Assembly: GCA_018818345.1 (NCBI GenBank)
Contig: JAHISI010000088.1
Coordinates: forward strand, 1-20,798
Direction of reading: 5' to 3'
Length of the DNA: 20,798 bases
Origin: Patescibacteria group bacterium
GTDB taxonomy: Bacteria; Patescibacteriota; Dojkabacteria; SC72
In this document: positions 1-8,743 of the stretch, in pieces
Layout of the letters: the number at the start of each line of letters is the position of its first letter
Numbering within the stretch: position 1 is the stretch's first letter
Made by a program: the position numbers and the translations under genes
Notes under the pieces: model-generated
Seen by the model: only the letters and a program-made list of their open reading frames with translations
The model's database searches: none
What the model was told of the DNA's origin: nothing

Positions 1-1906
1 GAGTGTTAATATTGAATACGCCATCTAGTGCGGTGACTTCAGATACGTCTTTTGCTGTGGTTGAGATATTGTTTTGTGAATATACATTTCCACCTCTTGT
101 TGCAAACCATGGATTAAGATCTATCTCTTCCCTTATACTATTTGTATTACACGCATTGTCATATGCAGTTAGATATATATCAATTTGGCCTCCCTCGTTT
201 GTACCAATATTTAGAAGATCTGTTTCTCCAGTATTACTATCAAATATCCATGCATTTGAATCATTAAATAGTCCTATCTCAGAGGTCAGTGGTGTTGCCC
301 CAAGGGTCAGATTGCCCTTGTTAATTGTATATTCAGTAGGTAAGAATAGCTGAGCTATATCTGTTTCTGTTCCTCCTGTTCTGTAGCCATTCATGATTAC
401 TCTCAGTATCCCACTTGTGCTATCAGTTGTACTCCAGGTGAGTTCTGTATTACTTGGATCTTGAACTTGTTGAGTTATGTCGTCTACTGTCGGATTTGTA
501 AGGTCTATACCCCAGTTAAACAGGTTACTGATATAGCTTTGATCCAAAACATTGCTATTAATCATATATGAGTCTATAGATTGGCCGAATACGTTATACA
601 TTCCATACATGTCGCTTGAGTTTGAAAGAAACTCGAGCTTGTAATCAAATATGAGATTGGTTGTCTGCGTTACAGAAATGTCATATATTCTAATTACATT
701 CTCACCATTTATCTGTACATATCCATTAGTTGCTGGTCCCCAGGTTAAATCCACATTTGTAGCATATATGCTTGGGTTGCTCCAATCACTGCCATTTTTT
801 CTAATCATTATCCCTAAGTCTGTATCCGTGCTACCAGTGTATGAAGCGGTTATATCTGCTGAAGCTGGTACTGAGCTATCTTTGCTTAACCAAAGAACAA
901 AGGCTTGTATTTCGTCATTTGAGTTTACATCTGAGGTTGTAGCTTCAATGTGGAGAGGATTATTAATTTCTGAACCTGTGTATGTTGATGAGACACAGCC
1001 ATTGACGGTTATATCTGGAGGTATAACAATTGGTTGTGTTTCTGGCAATGTATCTACTACATAATATCCTTCTCTTGGAAGTGAATATTTATATGTGTTG
1101 TTACATTTATCAGTTGTTGTATACATTCCAGATATTTTTCCAGTTGCACCCTCTTTAAGAACTTGATTGACTGTTTTGGTTGTAGGAACAAAACTTTGGG
1201 TATTGTTTGTGTTTGGTACTGTTGAACAGAAATCTTCTCCTGCAACACCGGAACATGTAGTCCAGGTTTTCCATTCATCGCCTACTCCATAGTTATTGGC
1301 TTGGAAGTAATATCCTCCACCTCTCGATGTTGGAGGTGCTGTAAATGTTGGTAACGATACTTGTACATTAGAAGAACTAAGCGCAGGGAGTTTTATGTGT
1401 GTAGGATTGAGAGGATCCGTAGAGAGTTGATATGTTGTACCTTCTACAATCATACTTATACTTGTTGGTATTGAGGGTGTAAGATTGGTTTCAAGGTAAT
1501 AACAGGCGCTCCCAGTTAATGTACAGGCGGTACATCCGTTTGAGCCGGTACAACTGCTTACGGCACCGGAAACACATAATGGGCCAGTTACTGTAGTAGT
1601 TTGTCCTGAAGCACATACGGGAGTACAACCAGTACATGCTCCTGGAGTGCAGGTACAGGTTACTTTGGGTGGACAACAATATGCTTTCCCAGGGGGTTCA
1701 TATCGTCCACTTGCACATCCTGCTAATGATTCTCCGCACGGAGAATCCCGCAATGAACAGGAACTTGCGTCTGGAGAGCATGATGTTGTACAGCCTGCAT
1801 ATATATTGTTCTGTGGATGTAGAATACTAAAAATAACAAGGGAAATGCCAATAACAAGTGATAAGTATATAAGAAATCTAATTTTATGAGTTAATGGTTT
1901 ATTCAT
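1..1906 (-). CDS. Giant Cys-rich secreted surface protein A2 (3' end outside window)
   Basis: An open frame runs from ATG 1906 off the left window edge (about 635 codons visible) and is colinear with the complete protein at 3963-6746, so roughly 250 C-terminal residues should lie outside. The N-terminus is basic, then hydrophobic (about residues 9-28), ending near NIYAGC, which looks like a signal peptide or membrane anchor. The next ~100 residues hold about 17 cysteines, many as CxC, CC or CxxC. After that come beta-rich, Thr/Ser/Asn-rich segments shared with the paralog, e.g. GEDFCST, NQVLKEGATG, DKCNNTYKYSLP, DLGIMIRKNGSDW and DLNPWFATRG. The start overlaps the stop of the upstream gene by 8 nt (ATGAATAA), implying translational coupling. 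No family or function recognised; a cell-surface or secreted structural protein is inferred. Confidence 0.8.
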   Translation of the reverse strand, partial: MNKPLTHKIRFLIYLSLVIGISLVIFSILHPQNNIYAGCTTSCSPDASSCSLRDSPCGESLAGCASGRYEPPGKAYCCPPKVTCTCTPGACTGCTPVCASGQTTTVTGPLCVSGAVSSCTGSNGCTACTLTGSACYYLETNLTPSIPTSISMIVEGTTYQLSTDPLNPTHIKLPALSSSNVQVSLPTFTAPPTSRGGGYYFQANNYGVGDEWKTWTTCSGVAGEDFCSTVPNTNNTQSFVPTTKTVNQVLKEGATGKISGMYTTTDKCNNTYKYSLPREGYYVVDTLPETQPIVIPPDITVNGCVSSTYTGSEINNPLHIEATTSDVNSNDEIQAFVLWLSKDSSVPASADITASYTGSTDTDLGIMIRKNGSDWSNPSIYATNVDLTWGPATNGYVQINGENVIRIYDISVTQTTNLIFDYKLEFLSNSSDMYGMYNVFGQSIDSYMINSNVLDQSYISNLFNWGIDLTNPTVDDITQQVQDPSNTELTWSTTDSTSGILRVIMNGYRTGGTETDIAQLFLPTEYTINKGNLTLGATPLTSEIGLFNDSNAWIFDSNTGETDLLNIGTNEGGQIDIYLTAYDNACNTNSIREEIDLNPWFATRGGNVYSQNNISTTAKDVSEVTALDGVFNINT

Positions 1907-3122
1907 TCGATATGAATTGATATAGATTATTACACTCATTATATATATGTAACACAGGGGTATCCTCTGTATTCAAAGTCTTTAAATATATTCCTTCTTT
2001 ACTATATATTTTTTTATCTAAGGTATCTAGGCACATATAAGAGGCAGTTGAAATATTTGTCGCTGTCAAAGTTCTAATCTGTTCTAATTGAATCTTCGCT
2101 TTGTTGTTATATTGGGATAGTCCCTCGTATATTTTATAATCACTACAGTACACAATTTGATTGCTTCCTGAGTCAGAGATGAATTTAAACAGGTAATCTA
2201 TGATTGAAGGTAAGTAGTAATTTGCGTGTGTTTGCTTGTATTGCATACCATCGGATACTAAGGAAATGTTTTTTAGATTTATTAAATCCTTGTCAGTATT
2301 AAGCGTGCTGTTCCAGTCAGAGACTACTGACGGTAGAGCTGTCAGTTCAGTATTTTCATATTCATCTCCTATGACATTTTTACAGATGGTCTTGTATCCT
2401 AACCTTGATGAGCTTTCACACCCAAACAAAATTTTAATTGTAGGATTAGTCCAATTTTCTAGGAAAGCAGTCGAAAACTCCTCAGTATATAGATCAGTAT
2501 ATTCTTTTTCTGTGAGGATATTATTATTGTAGAAATCTGTGTACTTATTCTTATTCTCTTGCGAGATATATGTTGGCAGAATCTCAGGTGCTGGACAGAA
2601 ATCCACACTATTTTGTATTGTTGTAGTTTTGGGATCTAACGTAACTAGATTCGCAATATCTTTGTTCACAATATCTTGTATATATGATTCTTCGAGTTTT
2701 ATTGTAGAAACAGAGCTTAACACATAATCGTTAGTGTCATTTCCTTTATCATATGTAAATACCATATCAACAGGCATTAGTTTTTTGTATGCTAACACAT
2801 CATTAGAATATGATATGACTTCATTGTTCTCACATATTGAAATATTTTTTAATTCATTCTCTTTGGTAATTACTTGAAGGTCAGCACAGCTATGGTTTTC
2901 ATCAATTATTCTGATTTCAAGTAATAGGGCTTTACAGTCTATATTTAATTGGTTGTCATTTGTGCTTGTATCACACCAATTAGTTACATCCTCATATTTA
3001 TCAACATTGTATTTTGGTGATGAATCAGTTTTTGCTTGAATTAGGAAATAGACACCAGTACCTAGGAGTAGGACAAAGAAAAAGGATAACAGGAGTATTA
3101 AATATGTATTCTTTTTATTCAT
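1899..3122 (-). CDS. Membrane-anchored extracellular protein A1, paralog of 6730-7917
   Basis: About 407 residues from ATG 3122. An in-frame upstream ATG at 3185 would run into the exonuclease gene. Starting at 3122 leaves a 17-nt gap after the exonuclease stop and aligns the N-terminus (MNKK plus hydrophobic segment) with that of the B1 paralog (MSKKKK). There is one N-terminal membrane segment, about residues 7-28, then an outside domain with ten cysteines. Blocks shared with B1 include VDKY.DVTNWCD, DCKALL, QVITK, NDVL.YKKLMPVDMVFTY, and DFCP.PEILP. All ten cysteines appear in the same order in both copies, suggesting conserved disulfides. It is coupled to the giant Cys-rich protein downstream by an 8-nt overlap, so the two probably act together at the surface. 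Function unknown. Confidence 0.8.
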   Translation of the reverse strand: MNKKNTYLILLLSFFFVLLLGTGVYFLIQAKTDSSPKYNVDKYEDVTNWCDTSTNDNQLNIDCKALLLEIRIIDENHSCADLQVITKENELKNISICENNEVISYSNDVLAYKKLMPVDMVFTYDKGNDTNDYVLSSVSTIKLEESYIQDIVNKDIANLVTLDPKTTTIQNSVDFCPAPEILPTYISQENKNKYTDFYNNNILTEKEYTDLYTEEFSTAFLENWTNPTIKILFGCESSSRLGYKTICKNVIGDEYENTELTALPSVVSDWNSTLNTDKDLINLKNISLVSDGMQYKQTHANYYLPSIIDYLFKFISDSGSNQIVYCSDYKIYEGLSQYNNKAKIQLEQIRTLTATNISTASYMCLDTLDKKIYSKEGIYLKTLNTEDTPVLHIYNECNNLYQFISNE

Positions 3123-3139
3123 TACTTTCTTCACAGTTT

Positions 3140-3895
3140 CTAAAACAATTTTAAATCGTTTCCCAATACTCTTTTTGCATTCCATTGTAGATCAGCTTTG
3201 TCTGCCATTGTATCTACTATCCATTCTAGATATCCACGGTCTGTTCTTGCAATGTCTTCTAGTGTTTTACCTGCATATTTCCCAAATGTCATCTGTCTCA
3301 TAAACTGAGGTTCTTTAGATATGAGGATCATGTTTTCGGCACTTAGGGTGCTGTGCTCTTGCATATAATGGAATAAATCACGCAAGAAGTAGACATCACT
3401 TAAGGCATCGTGGGCTGTATTGTGATCTAGATCTTCTGTTTTGTATAGTCCAAGATAGTATCTGAGGAACTGTAGGGCATAACTTTCAATGTCATGATCT
3501 CCATCGTAGAACATGTTTCGAGCTAGTTTGAGGGTACAGATGGTATTGGGTATTTTGATTCCTTTCCTCTCCATAACTTCAAGATCAAAATCAACATTAT
3601 GTGCTACCCATATATATTTGTCAGCAAGGAAATGTAGATAGTCTTCTAGTGTTTCTCCAATGAAATCAGGATCTATATTTTCTAATGGTAGTTTGGCTTC
3701 TTCAAGATATGGTTTGTCTGCTAAAAATTCTGGGGTTATATGATGTACTGCCATTGCTGCAAAGGCAATATCTTGTTTTGGCTTAAAATACATATTTAAT
3801 TTGACGTCTGTGTCTGTAACAAAAGCGAGTTGTATGAGGTCTTTTATCTGTATATCTGTGGTTTCGGTATCAAAGTATAGGAATGGTTTGGACAT
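3140..3895 (-). CDS. DnaQ-like DEDDh 3'-5' exonuclease with ExoX-like C-terminal domain
   Basis: A 251-residue exonuclease. The three Exo motifs are visible: FDTETT (D9, E11), HNVDFD (D104) and AHDALSD (H162, D167), the DEDDh catalytic set of the DNA polymerase III epsilon/RNase T superfamily. Residues about 203-245 (TFGKYAGKTLEDIA, then GYLEWIV) match the small C-terminal module found after ExoX-type exonucleases. Expected activity is 3'-5' hydrolysis of single-stranded DNA or RNA ends in the cytoplasm; repair or proofreading is inferred. It lies between the two copies of a surface-protein module, 67 nt after one and 17 nt before the next, and is probably co-transcribed with them. No polymerase is adjacent, so a free-standing exonuclease is more likely than a dedicated epsilon subunit. 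Confidence 0.88.
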   Translation of the reverse strand: MSKPFLYFDTETTDIQIKDLIQLAFVTDTDVKLNMYFKPKQDIAFAAMAVHHITPEFLADKPYLEEAKLPLENIDPDFIGETLEDYLHFLADKYIWVAHNVDFDLEVMERKGIKIPNTICTLKLARNMFYDGDHDIESYALQFLRYYLGLYKTEDLDHNTAHDALSDVYFLRDLFHYMQEHSTLSAENMILISKEPQFMRQMTFGKYAGKTLEDIARTDRGYLEWIVDTMADKADLQWNAKRVLGNDLKLF

Positions 3896-3962
3896 GCTAA
3901 AGTAATGCAGTTTAAATATATATCCAGTATATCATTATTAATTCTGTAAGGGTTAGAATTTT

Positions 3963-6746
3963 CTAGAAAGTCTTAAATCCAACCTCCTGTTTGTACAGGT
4001 TGTACTCAGTCCCAAAGAATATTGTAGATATACTTGAATATTTGTTGTCATATGTTATTACCACAGTAGGATTAATCTGACTGTAGAGTCTTAGGTTTCT
4101 TTGTATTGATATCCCCTCTCCTCCTGTTGTACCAAATGCTACAGCACCTCCAAATATCTCAACGCCATCTCTTAGAAGGTGTGATCCATCTGCTACAGTA
4201 ACGATTATCTGGTTGTCTGCTATGAGGAATCCTTCAATGTAATCATAGAGGACCTTAGAACCAGTTGATTTAAATGTTCCTGCATCTACATATATATTGT
4301 TCTTTGCTAAAAATATACATCCACTTAGAGAGCTTCCGTTACTGTTTACGTCAGGATTAATATGTATGTCTTTTTCTGTAATGAACAGTGTTTTTTCATC
4401 ACATACATAGCCTGAAGGAATGGAGATATCTTCTGTAGAGTACATGTAACATTCCGTTCCATCACAACTATCTGAAACTTTTGTATCAGCAGAAGACTTG
4501 TTAAAGGAGGTTAATTCTGCTTTGTACTTCCCAAGCTTGTTGAACAGTCTGGTATACCACAGACCTTTTGTGTTATTCGAATCTTCTATACTTGTGGCCA
4601 TTGTGGCGCCACTGTTAGAGTGAATTAAATTAGAGATTGAAGTATTTCTGGTAGAGAGTAGCTCTGTACCCGTATCAATTCGGTCAGAATTCATTCCTGT
4701 TTTAGAATTAAATACATCCTCTAGGTATGGAAGTCCAGCTACATCTTTTGCAGTAGAGGATATATTGCCTTGAGAGTATACAGTAGCCCCTCTTGTTGCA
4801 AACCATGGATTAAGATCTATTTCATCAGTAGTACCATTAGTGTTACAAGCTTTGTCATATGCTGTTATGTACAAGGCAATCTTTCCACTCTCATTATCAC
4901 CAACATTTACAAGATCTCTTTCGCCAGTGTTGTTATTGAACTTCCAGGCATTAATATCATTGTAGAGTCCAATTTCATTATCCGAAGGTATTTGAATATT
5001 GGGGTCAAGAGTTATGGCATTGAGAAGAGTAGTATATGCACTTGGAAGGAACAGTTTTATACCTTCAGGATCTGTAGATACCCCTCCTAACCTATATGCA
5101 TTTATTACAGTTCTTCCGATACCGCTATCTGTATCATCATTACTCCAAGTCATGTATGTGTTTTGTGGGTCTACAATTTGTTGAGTTATTTCTTCTACAG
5201 TAGGGTTTACAAGATCTACACCCCAATTAAAGAATTTGTAGAAGTAACTTTGGTCTAAGAGATTTCCATTGATCATGAAAGTGTCTAGGGATCCTCCGTA
5301 GATGTTGTACATTCCTGAGAGGTTTGAATCGTTATTTATGAATTTTATCTTGTAATCGAATATGACGTTGGTATCTTGAGTTACAGATATATCAGATATT
5401 TCAATTATGTTTGTTCCAGCGATATTGATATATCCGACTCCATCTGTAAGAGATATTAACCCCCATGTAAGGTCAGAGTTGGTGGTATATATGTTTGGAT
5501 TGTTCCAATCACTTCCATTCTTCTTAATCATTATTCCTAGGTCTGTATTTACACTTCCTGTGTATGATGCAGATATTGTACCAACCGTAGGAACATTTGT
5601 ATCTTTACTAAACCAGAGTGTGAAGGCTTGGATTTCGTCCAAACTATCAGTATCTGTAACTCCAGCATTAATGTGTAGTTCATTGTTAACTTCGGTTCCA
5701 GTATATGTGAGAGATGTACAACCCCTGTTGGTAGTATTTGTACCAATTTCAGGAATCCATGTACATGTAGGGTCTCCAGGTGTACATGGATCTGGAGGAT
5801 CAGGGATGTAATCAACTACATAGTATCCTTTTGTAGGCAGAGAATATTTGTATGTGTTATTACATTTGTCTGTAGTAGCATACATTGCCGATATTTCTCC
5901 TGTTGCACCCTCTTTCAGTACTTGATTTACTGTTTTAGACGTTGGTACAAAGGATTGAGTATTGCTTGAATTGGGCATTGTAGTACAAAAATCTTCTCCA
6001 GCAATACCAGAACATGTGGTCCATGTTTCCCATTCATTGCTATTTCCATAGTTGTTTGCTTGATAGTAGTAATTAGCTCCTCGAGATGTTAATGGGGCTG
6101 TAAAGGTTGGTGTAGTTATCTGAACGTTAGATGAACCCAATGCGGGAAGTTTTATATGTGTAGGAGCAGCTGGGTTGGTTGAGAGAGGATATGTTTTACC
6201 ATCTACTGTCATGCTTACAGAAGTAGGGCCTGAGGTAGAGCCATTTGATTGTACAAAAGAGAGATTTGTTTCAGCATAATAGCATGTCCTAGAGCCTCCT
6301 GAACAAGACCCTGTATTACAACTATTGCTGTAAGAGCATGATTGTACAGAGGATACGGAACAACCATTCACTATATCAGTACTACCAGAGGGGCAAGAGG
6401 GAATGGTGCAACTACCACTGCATGTTGGTGTACAACATGAACATATATTACCATTGTCATACCAAATATTTGCAGACCTGGTGCAAAAACCTGATGTTTG
6501 ACCACAATCATAATAATGAGCTCCTTGAATACAATAAATCTCTTCATTCGTATCTGGACATGGGCAGCGTGTTCCACCACTAACTGCGCAATAACTTCTG
6601 CCTTCTTCTACCTTGCACCATGGAAAACTCGTTGTTATGACTGCACACGGTGTAGCAAAAATATATTTTGGAAAAAGTAGGGTCAGAATGAGACCAGCAA
6701 GAATCCCCAATAATAACTTTTGATCTCCCTTATATGTTTTGCCCAT
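3963..6746 (-). CDS. Giant Cys-rich secreted surface protein B2 (927 aa)
   Basis: Complete paralog of the truncated protein at 1-1906. The N-terminus has a hydrophobic stretch (about residues 10-31) ending IFA before TPC, consistent with an export signal. Residues about 34-165 contain some 19 cysteines in CxC, CC and CxxC spacing. The middle (about 166-650) is beta-rich and Ig-like in texture, including DLGIMIKKNGSDW and DLNPWFATRG. The last ~160 residues (from about 765) look like a beta-solenoid cap: GYVCDEKTLFI, GCIFLAKNNIYV, EGFLIADNQIIV, GGAVAFGTTGG; this is a reading of pattern, not a database match. The start lies 17 nt inside the upstream gene, indicating coupled translation. No catalytic motif was seen. 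Inferred role: disulfide-stabilised cell-surface structure or adhesion. Confidence 0.82.
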   Translation of the reverse strand: MGKTYKGDQKLLLGILAGLILTLLFPKYIFATPCAVITTSFPWCKVEEGRSYCAVSGGTRCPCPDTNEEIYCIQGAHYYDCGQTSGFCTRSANIWYDNGNICSCCTPTCSGSCTIPSCPSGSTDIVNGCSVSSVQSCSYSNSCNTGSCSGGSRTCYYAETNLSFVQSNGSTSGPTSVSMTVDGKTYPLSTNPAAPTHIKLPALGSSNVQITTPTFTAPLTSRGANYYYQANNYGNSNEWETWTTCSGIAGEDFCTTMPNSSNTQSFVPTSKTVNQVLKEGATGEISAMYATTDKCNNTYKYSLPTKGYYVVDYIPDPPDPCTPGDPTCTWIPEIGTNTTNRGCTSLTYTGTEVNNELHINAGVTDTDSLDEIQAFTLWFSKDTNVPTVGTISASYTGSVNTDLGIMIKKNGSDWNNPNIYTTNSDLTWGLISLTDGVGYINIAGTNIIEISDISVTQDTNVIFDYKIKFINNDSNLSGMYNIYGGSLDTFMINGNLLDQSYFYKFFNWGVDLVNPTVEEITQQIVDPQNTYMTWSNDDTDSGIGRTVINAYRLGGVSTDPEGIKLFLPSAYTTLLNAITLDPNIQIPSDNEIGLYNDINAWKFNNNTGERDLVNVGDNESGKIALYITAYDKACNTNGTTDEIDLNPWFATRGATVYSQGNISSTAKDVAGLPYLEDVFNSKTGMNSDRIDTGTELLSTRNTSISNLIHSNSGATMATSIEDSNNTKGLWYTRLFNKLGKYKAELTSFNKSSADTKVSDSCDGTECYMYSTEDISIPSGYVCDEKTLFITEKDIHINPDVNSNGSSLSGCIFLAKNNIYVDAGTFKSTGSKVLYDYIEGFLIADNQIIVTVADGSHLLRDGVEIFGGAVAFGTTGGEGISIQRNLRLYSQINPTVVITYDNKYSSISTIFFGTEYNLYKQEVGFKTF

Positions 6747-7917
6747 TAATGTATATTTGTAAATTTAGGCATTCTGAAAGAAGTTGAATAGAAGAATTTA
6801 CATTGATAAGCTTATACCTAAGATATCGTCCATCTTGGTCAATACTCTTACTATCTGGAATCACACTACAAAAAACCGATTGGGATTGGGATATATTAGA
6901 AGTAATTATCTCTTTTATGTAATTTAAATTGTCTCTTGCAACTTTGTCTTGCTTGGCAACAGCACTATATATTTTACCAATAGCACAGAAGGTATCCTCA
7001 CTTATTTGAGAGTTCTGATTTATCATAAGTGTTACTTCGTCAAGTTGTTTAAGATTGTTATTAGGATAATTTTGTTTAATATTAAGGAAGAGGTTGTCAT
7101 AAATTAGGGAAATTCTTTTTAATAAGGTAAGATCTGTAGGAGTAAATGATTTTCCCCAAATTGGTGATACAGTTATTAACTTTGAACTTGTAAAAACGGT
7201 AGGACCAATCTTTTTAAGACACTCGTCTTCGATATTAATATTGCCAACTGAATCACATGCGAAAAGTAGACGAATAGTTGTATCGTCTAAATTATAGTTA
7301 TAACCATTTCTGTATTCATCCTCACTAAGGATGTTCTCAACCCAGTACTTGGCATATTGTTCTTTTTCAACTATATATTCAGGCAATATCTCAGGAGTAG
7401 GGCAAAAATCAAAGCTATTTAATATCGTAGTGCTACTTTTATCCATATTCATGATCTCTTCTATATCTTCATTAACTATTCCTTGTATATATTCCTCATC
7501 CACCTCATCAAACGAGACATTGTTAAATGAATAGTTTGGTAATATCCCTTCCTTTGTATATGTAAATACCATATCAACAGGCATTAACTTCTTGTATCCC
7601 AATACATCATTGGTATATGAAAGAGAATCTCCATTCTCACATACTGTTAAATCTTTTAATTCCTGATCTTTAGTTATTACCTGTACTTCAAAACAACTAT
7701 TCTCATCAATATTGATTAGTAATGCCTTACAGTCTACAAACAGTGTGCTATTCTCTACACTAGCATCACACCAATTGGTTACATCTGAATATTTATCTAC
7801 TGTATATGAATCAGAATCATTTGTATTTGGATTAATGAATAGATATATTCCTGCAGTAGCAGCAGCTAACGCTAAGATGACAAACAAGAGTATCAAGTAT
7901 TTCTTCTTTTTAGACAT
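6730..7917 (-). CDS. Membrane-anchored extracellular protein B1, paralog of 1899-3122
   Basis: About 395 residues from ATG 7917 (MSKKKK). An in-frame ATG at 7929 adds four residues and is an alternative start. I prefer 7917 because the N-terminus then aligns with the A1 paralog. Lysines are followed by a hydrophobic helix (about residues 6-27), then an outside domain with ten cysteines in the same order as in A1. Shared blocks are VDKYSDVTNWCD, DCKALL, QVITKDQELK, NDVLGYKKLMPVDMVFTYT and DFCPTPEILPEY. It is the first gene of the minus-strand run, and its 3' end overlaps the giant secreted protein by 17 nt. I recognise no family. Conservation of both the pair and the overlap suggests the two proteins form a surface complex or an export/assembly pair. 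Confidence 0.8.
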   Translation of the reverse strand: MSKKKKYLILLFVILALAAATAGIYLFINPNTNDSDSYTVDKYSDVTNWCDASVENSTLFVDCKALLINIDENSCFEVQVITKDQELKDLTVCENGDSLSYTNDVLGYKKLMPVDMVFTYTKEGILPNYSFNNVSFDEVDEEYIQGIVNEDIEEIMNMDKSSTTILNSFDFCPTPEILPEYIVEKEQYAKYWVENILSEDEYRNGYNYNLDDTTIRLLFACDSVGNINIEDECLKKIGPTVFTSSKLITVSPIWGKSFTPTDLTLLKRISLIYDNLFLNIKQNYPNNNLKQLDEVTLMINQNSQISEDTFCAIGKIYSAVAKQDKVARDNLNYIKEIITSNISQSQSVFCSVIPDSKSIDQDGRYLRYKLINVNSSIQLLSECLNLQIYINGQNI

Positions 7918-7960
7918 AGCTACTTGCATAGTATTCTATTTAGGCAGGTTAGATATGTTT

Positions 7961-7966
7961 AGTATA
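7961..7966 (-). promoter_or_regulatory. Possible -10 box of the B1-B2-exonuclease-A1-A2 run
   Basis: The minus strand reads TATACT here, 31 nt before the upper ATG (7929) and 43 nt before the preferred one. No convincing -35 hexamer lies 16-18 nt upstream. It is the best -10 match near the first gene of the five-gene run. AT-rich DNA makes chance matches common. Confidence 0.3.
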
Positions 7967-8044
7967 TACCAAATTATTAAGTGAAATACAGTACCTATAT
8001 AAATACCTCTTTTTTTTTAGCATAGAGATTTAAATTGGGGATTA

Positions 8045-8074
8045 TTGTATAATAAATGGAGAGTATGGTATAAT
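8045..8074 (+). promoter_or_regulatory. Candidate promoter for the gene at 8247
   Basis: TTGTAT (8045-8050), an 18-nt spacer and a perfect TATAAT (8069-8074) point rightward toward the gene at 8247. Transcription from about 8081 would give a leader of ~165 nt that contains the hairpin at 8137-8187. A second TATAAT at 8048-8053 has no good -35. Confidence 0.4.
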
Positions 8075-8136
8075 ATACTATAGGTTAGAAATGACTTATA
8101 CTGCTCTTTAAAAAGGTCTATATTAATTCCCTTTGT

Positions 8137-8187
8137 TTACACGAGCTTAGAGCCATTAGGGTTATTATTGGTTGTAAGTTCGTGTAA
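8137..8187 (+). repeat. Inverted repeat / hairpin in the leader of the 8247 gene
   Basis: Arms TTACACGAGCTTA (8137-8149) and TAAGTTCGTGTAA (8175-8187) pair over 13 positions, one of them G-U in RNA, around a 25-nt loop. No T-run follows, so it does not look like a finished intrinsic terminator. It lies 60 nt before the start codon in the probable 5' untranslated region and could be a regulatory RNA element or a protein-binding site. Confidence 0.5.
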
Positions 8188-8246
8188 CACACTATTAATT
8201 AATCAATTTTGATTGTAGTCCCCAAAAGGGAGAGGAGAATTTTAAG

Positions 8247-8642
8247 ATGAAAAACAAATGGATTATTCCCGTAGTAGTTCTTGTCGTTGTTGTCGTGATT
8301 TTGGCAGTGCCGTGGAAACACAGTCCTGTGCTCGCAAGCATGTACAATGCTATGTATGAGAACCAATATCAAGATAACGTTACATACGAAGCTGAGACCA
8401 AACCAGGTCTTATTGGTTCGTATGGTTTGTGGAGAGATAACGGGACTTCCCGCTGGACTGAAAAAGATGACTGGGTCTCCCTTGGAGATTTGCTCAACGA
8501 TACTTACAAGTACCGTTGTGTCCGGTTTTTTTATTTTCAATCTGGTACTTTTAAAGCCGCTGAAGGCTATGAGTGGAGACTCGGAAAATCACCTTATGGT
8601 GACCCCTGCTTGAAACTCTATCCCTCATGGTGGCCCAAATAA
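8247..8642 (+). CDS. Small orphan secreted or membrane-anchored protein (131 aa)
   Basis: Start ATG 8247 is fixed by a strong Shine-Dalgarno (GAGAGGAG, with AGGAG at 8233-8237) nine nt upstream, unusual in this window. Residues 6-21 are a Val/Ile-rich hydrophobic helix after MKNKW. A possible signal-peptidase site follows PVLA (about residue 30); otherwise it is a membrane anchor. The remaining ~100 residues are rich in Trp, Tyr and charged residues, with only two cysteines (C91, C121) that could form one disulfide, and the protein ends in WWPK. GC content is above that of most neighbours by eye (31 of 60 bases at 8281-8340). It stands alone between inverted repeats and divergent or convergent neighbours. 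Family not recognised. Export is inferred; function is unknown, and possibilities range from an effector to a small surface protein. Confidence 0.72.
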   Translation: MKNKWIIPVVVLVVVVVILAVPWKHSPVLASMYNAMYENQYQDNVTYEAETKPGLIGSYGLWRDNGTSRWTEKDDWVSLGDLLNDTYKYRCVRFFYFQSGTFKAAEGYEWRLGKSPYGDPCLKLYPSWWPK

Positions 8643-8664
8643 CTTTTTTTCTCTCTTTAGACCT

Positions 8665-8735
8665 TTCGGATGGTATCCAGAATTGATATATTGCCTTTGG
8701 CATATAAAAATTTCTCCACTGGATACCATCTCGAA
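8665..8735. repeat. Long inverted repeat downstream of the 131-aa gene
   Basis: Arms GATGGTATCCAG (8669-8680) and CTGGATACCATC (8719-8730) are perfect complements. With one bulged T at 8731 the pairing extends to TTCG/CGAA, covering 8665-8735. Inside the loop a second stem forms (TGCC TTT GGCA, extended by ATAT/TATA across one bulge). No T-run follows either arm. It could act as a bidirectional terminator between 8247-8642 and the convergent gene ending at 8915, or mark a mobile-cassette edge. Confidence 0.55.
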
Positions 8736-8743
8736 CACCCACA

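Noticed and set aside
3123..3185. In-frame upstream ATG giving a 428-aa version of A1
   Set aside because: It would overlap the exonuclease coding end by 46 nt and add 21 residues before the membrane helix that have no counterpart in the B1 paralog.
3940..3960. AATTCT/AGAATT inverted repeat after B2 as a terminator
   Set aside because: Only 6 AT-rich base pairs and no T-run; too weak to call.
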